A stretch of DNA of 64,000 bases, from NCBI GenBank assembly GCA_022184915.1, contig JAGTJU010000001.1, forward strand, positions 1,056,057-1,120,056, read 5' to 3'. The notes under the pieces were generated by a model, which ran no database searches, was not told where the DNA came from, and worked only from the letters and a program-made list of their open reading frames with translations. Below are positions 62,801 to 64,000 of the stretch, piece after piece. Every line of letters begins with the position of its first letter. The first letter of the stretch is position 1. The stretch comes from Myxococcales bacterium. GTDB lineage: Bacteria > Myxococcota_A > Polyangia > Fen-1088. A program made the position numbers and the translations under genes.

Positions 62801-64000
62801 TGTGATCGGAGGGGCGGATGAACCTTACGGGGTCATTGGCGTGCACGCGCGGTCTCCTCGGGTGTTCACGCCGGAAGACGCCGATTTCCTCTTGGCGTGC
62901 GCCGCCGTCCTGGCCGCCGCCATTACAAGGCACGAAAGCCGCACACGCATGTTGCTCGAGCGTGCCGTGGCGGGGGCCCTCGTGGACGCCGAAACCCTGA
63001 GCGAGGCTCTTGCGCGCATCCATGCCGCGTTGGTGCGCGAGCTTGACGTGACGGTCGGCGAGTTCTGGGCGCCCGAGGCGGGAGGCGATTTCGTTCGCAC
63101 GGAGTTGCTTTCGCCTTCTCCATCCGACGAGCTGCGGTTCGAGGCCGCGCTCGCCCCCGCGCGGTTTTCGCCAGGGCAGGGGTTCGTGGGTCGGGTGGCC
63201 ACCAACCGGGCCTCGGAGTGGCTCTCGTCGCTCCAGAACCCGGCCCAGTTCGCCAGGGTCGACGCCGCGCGGGAGCTGGGGCTACGTTCGGGTTTGGCCG
63301 TTCCCGTCGTCAGCGGAGGCGATCTTTTGGGTGTGTTCACCGTCTTTTCGACCGCCCGCTTACACGCGGACTCTTCGTTCTTGCGCAGCCTCGATGGCAT
63401 CGGCCGCTCGCTCGGAGATTTCGTGCGCCGCAAGGAGGTCGAGCGGCGCTACCAGACCACGGTGGAAGCCGCGCCGAGTGGCATTGCGGAGCGCTCCCTC
63501 GATGGACACCTCCTGCGGGTCAACGAACGCTTCTGCGAGATCGTTGGTTACCCGGCCGATGAGCTCACGCATCAAGGGTTTCAGCGGCTGGTCTACGCGG
63601 ACGACGTGGCGCAAGAGGACCAGCTGTTCAGCAAGCTCCGGGATGAGGGCAATCCCAGTTACGACACGGAGATGCGTTATGTACGCAAGGACGGCGGGGT
63701 CGTCTGGGTGAGCCTGAGCGCCGCCCGCGTGAGCACGGCCTCTGGCCTTCCCGACCACGTCATCTTGGTGGTAGATGACATCTCCCAGCGCAAGGCGACG
63801 GAACAGGCCTTGAGGGAGTCTGAGGAGCGGTTCCGCCTCATGTTGCTGCGGTCTCCTGCGCCCATGATGGTCTACGACGACGCGGGGCGGGTGGTGGCGC
63901 TGAGCCGCTCGTGGGAGCGTGTCACGGGGTATTCCGTGGACGAGTTGCCCCGCGTGGAGGATTGGATGCGCCGGGTGTTCCGCATGAAGGACCCGGAGAT
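59892..64000 (+). CDS. CheB-CheR-PAS-GAF sensor protein (3' end beyond window)
   Basis: At least 1369 residues, open to the window end. CheB (VVGVGASAGGLEAFKRLL, LVQHLDPRRES, VLSGAGSDGSAG) comes first. CheR follows (LLISVTDFFRDAGAF, VAGCATGEEAYSLAIELL, LVSCRNVLIYLL). A coiled coil (NEELQSANEELEATTEELRS, LNEEL) leads to a PAS domain, two GAF-like domains (RRFTGPHLLLEHGVRSGMSC, SPGQGFVGRVATNRASEWL), and further PAS domains (FCEIVGYPADELTH, YVRKDGGVVWVSL). A kinase module is expected after the window end. It starts 340 bp from arsR in the opposite direction and resembles the hybrid kinase in the arsenic cluster, so both may derive from one duplication. Confidence 0.9.
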   Translation, partial: MTEAAAKEVRLVVGVGASAGGLEAFKRLLFGVPSDAGMTFLLVQHLDPRRESLLAELLTPCTAMRVKQAEADEALEANTVYVIPPDASMAVRDGKIELSPPVIHRGARLAVDHLFRSLAREYGPRAVGIVLSGAGSDGSAGLRDLKAAGGMVLVQDPVTAAQPGMPQSAIATGAVDLVSPIEGMPVALQRFDELPELVRKGAPELSESEPPSPPAVSEPALERLATLLEATAGFNLRAYKRGTVGRRLLRRSVLGGHASVEAYLEGLSAAPAEQKAVVRDLLISVTDFFRDAGAFEVLRRSVIERLIDDAQSGESVRVWVAGCATGEEAYSLAIELLAMSERKGKQVKVQVFATDVDEEALSIARLGIYAPGLVESVPRAWLETYFAPVEGRGYQVRPVLRDVVSFAVHDVTKDPPFSRMNLVSCRNVLIYLLPHAQEHVLGALHFSLLPQGTLFLGSSETTGPQRDLFSTQSKAWRLFRKVGPSRSVRLPTGAYRPYAPNVAEAFSGRAAGDGPPRLPRRVPGAAELARRALMHARIAPSLVIAEGGQVLYMHGELRPFLRFPEGEPRFELASLVSPELATRTRAALHKCRREGQSVMAYSSLEGSKSDRVKITATPAPDLGEGTVILSFELVKDSAALAMPPDSPAEESVIEQLETELRATREDLRDTVEELESSTQELRSAHEEAISMNEELQSANEELEATTEELRSLNEELTTVNAQLREKVDQVERAHDDLSNFLTSTKIATIFLDERLSIKKFTPAAQELLQIDRADEGRFVGAIARELLQDGLVDEVKDVLENLTPRVRDQHTRDGRWITRRILPYRTDKRRIEGAVVTWTDVTELKLLTERLTVRERQQAVVARMGLHALEETNLQRFFDQCVVEIQQTLDVELCKLLELQPDHEVMLIRAGVGWKTGLVGNASVPAGIGSQAGYTLNAKAPVLVEDLREERRFTGPHLLLEHGVRSGMSCVIGGADEPYGVIGVHARSPRVFTPEDADFLLACAAVLAAAITRHESRTRMLLERAVAGALVDAETLSEALARIHAALVRELDVTVGEFWAPEAGGDFVRTELLSPSPSDELRFEAALAPARFSPGQGFVGRVATNRASEWLSSLQNPAQFARVDAARELGLRSGLAVPVVSGGDLLGVFTVFSTARLHADSSFLRSLDGIGRSLGDFVRRKEVERRYQTTVEAAPSGIAERSLDGHLLRVNERFCEIVGYPADELTHQGFQRLVYADDVAQEDQLFSKLRDEGNPSYDTEMRYVRKDGGVVWVSLSAARVSTASGLPDHVILVVDDISQRKATEQALRESEERFRLMLLRSPAPMMVYDDAGRVVALSRSWERVTGYSVDELPRVEDWMRRVFRMKDPE

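Overview
The window reads as a high-GC delta-proteobacterial (Myxococcota-like) chromosome. Supporting signs are an ATP synthase cluster with two b-type subunits, PilZ proteins with long proline/alanine-rich linkers, a PEGA-domain protein, an AgmX/PglI-type C-terminal domain, lipoproteins of unknown function, and CheB-CheR-PAS kinases. The assignment rests on gene content and protein style only.

Layout. 0-30 kb is housekeeping: a response regulator/pspA/YbjN-like operon, uppS-cdsA, a structured RNA region that looks like a group II intron lacking its reverse transcriptase, an RNase E/G gene, glutaredoxin, a nucleoside-symporter-like MFS protein, PilZ, beta-carbonic anhydrase, a MoaD-MoaE fusion, a SprT-like metalloprotein, lipoproteins, an RlmL-like methyltransferase, the minus-strand ATP synthase operon (atpF'-F-H-A-G-D-C, no a or c subunit), biotin carboxylase, an AlkD-like protein, gamma-glutamyltransferase, a PilZ-PEGA membrane protein, an amidohydrolase lipoprotein and tRNA-Asn(GTT).

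30-46 kb, directly after tRNA-Asn, is an accessory region dense with defence and toxin-antitoxin genes and their wreckage. Intact-looking modules are an XRE-ImmA/IrrE regulator with a PIN nuclease, AbiEi/AbiEii, and an AAA ATPase plus subtilisin-like protease that match IetAS. A ubiquitin-like conjugation operon (multiubiquitin-type Ubl, E2 family E, JAB protein) follows the PIN gene but is damaged by a frameshift and a truncation. Other remnants are a JetD (Wadjet) C-terminus, a YdjM-like N-terminus, an SDR gene in two partial copies, a SnoaL-like gene with an in-frame amber codon, an HsdR N-terminus joined out of frame to a RecG/AlbA-like C-terminus, and a Fic fragment. Two short intergenic repeat families recur at or near both edges. 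No integrase or transposase was recognised.

46-64 kb holds a VapBC-like pair, an ArsR/SRPBCC pair, a SWIM-SNF2 helicase pair, and an arsenic cluster on the minus strand: arsR-acr3-arsC, a large CheB-CheR-PAS hybrid histidine kinase, then arsM-sigZ. A second CheB-CheR-PAS-GAF sensor protein starts divergently from arsR and runs off the window end. Most start codons are inferred from family alignment, overlaps and ribosome binding sites, and identities come from motifs recognised by eye.
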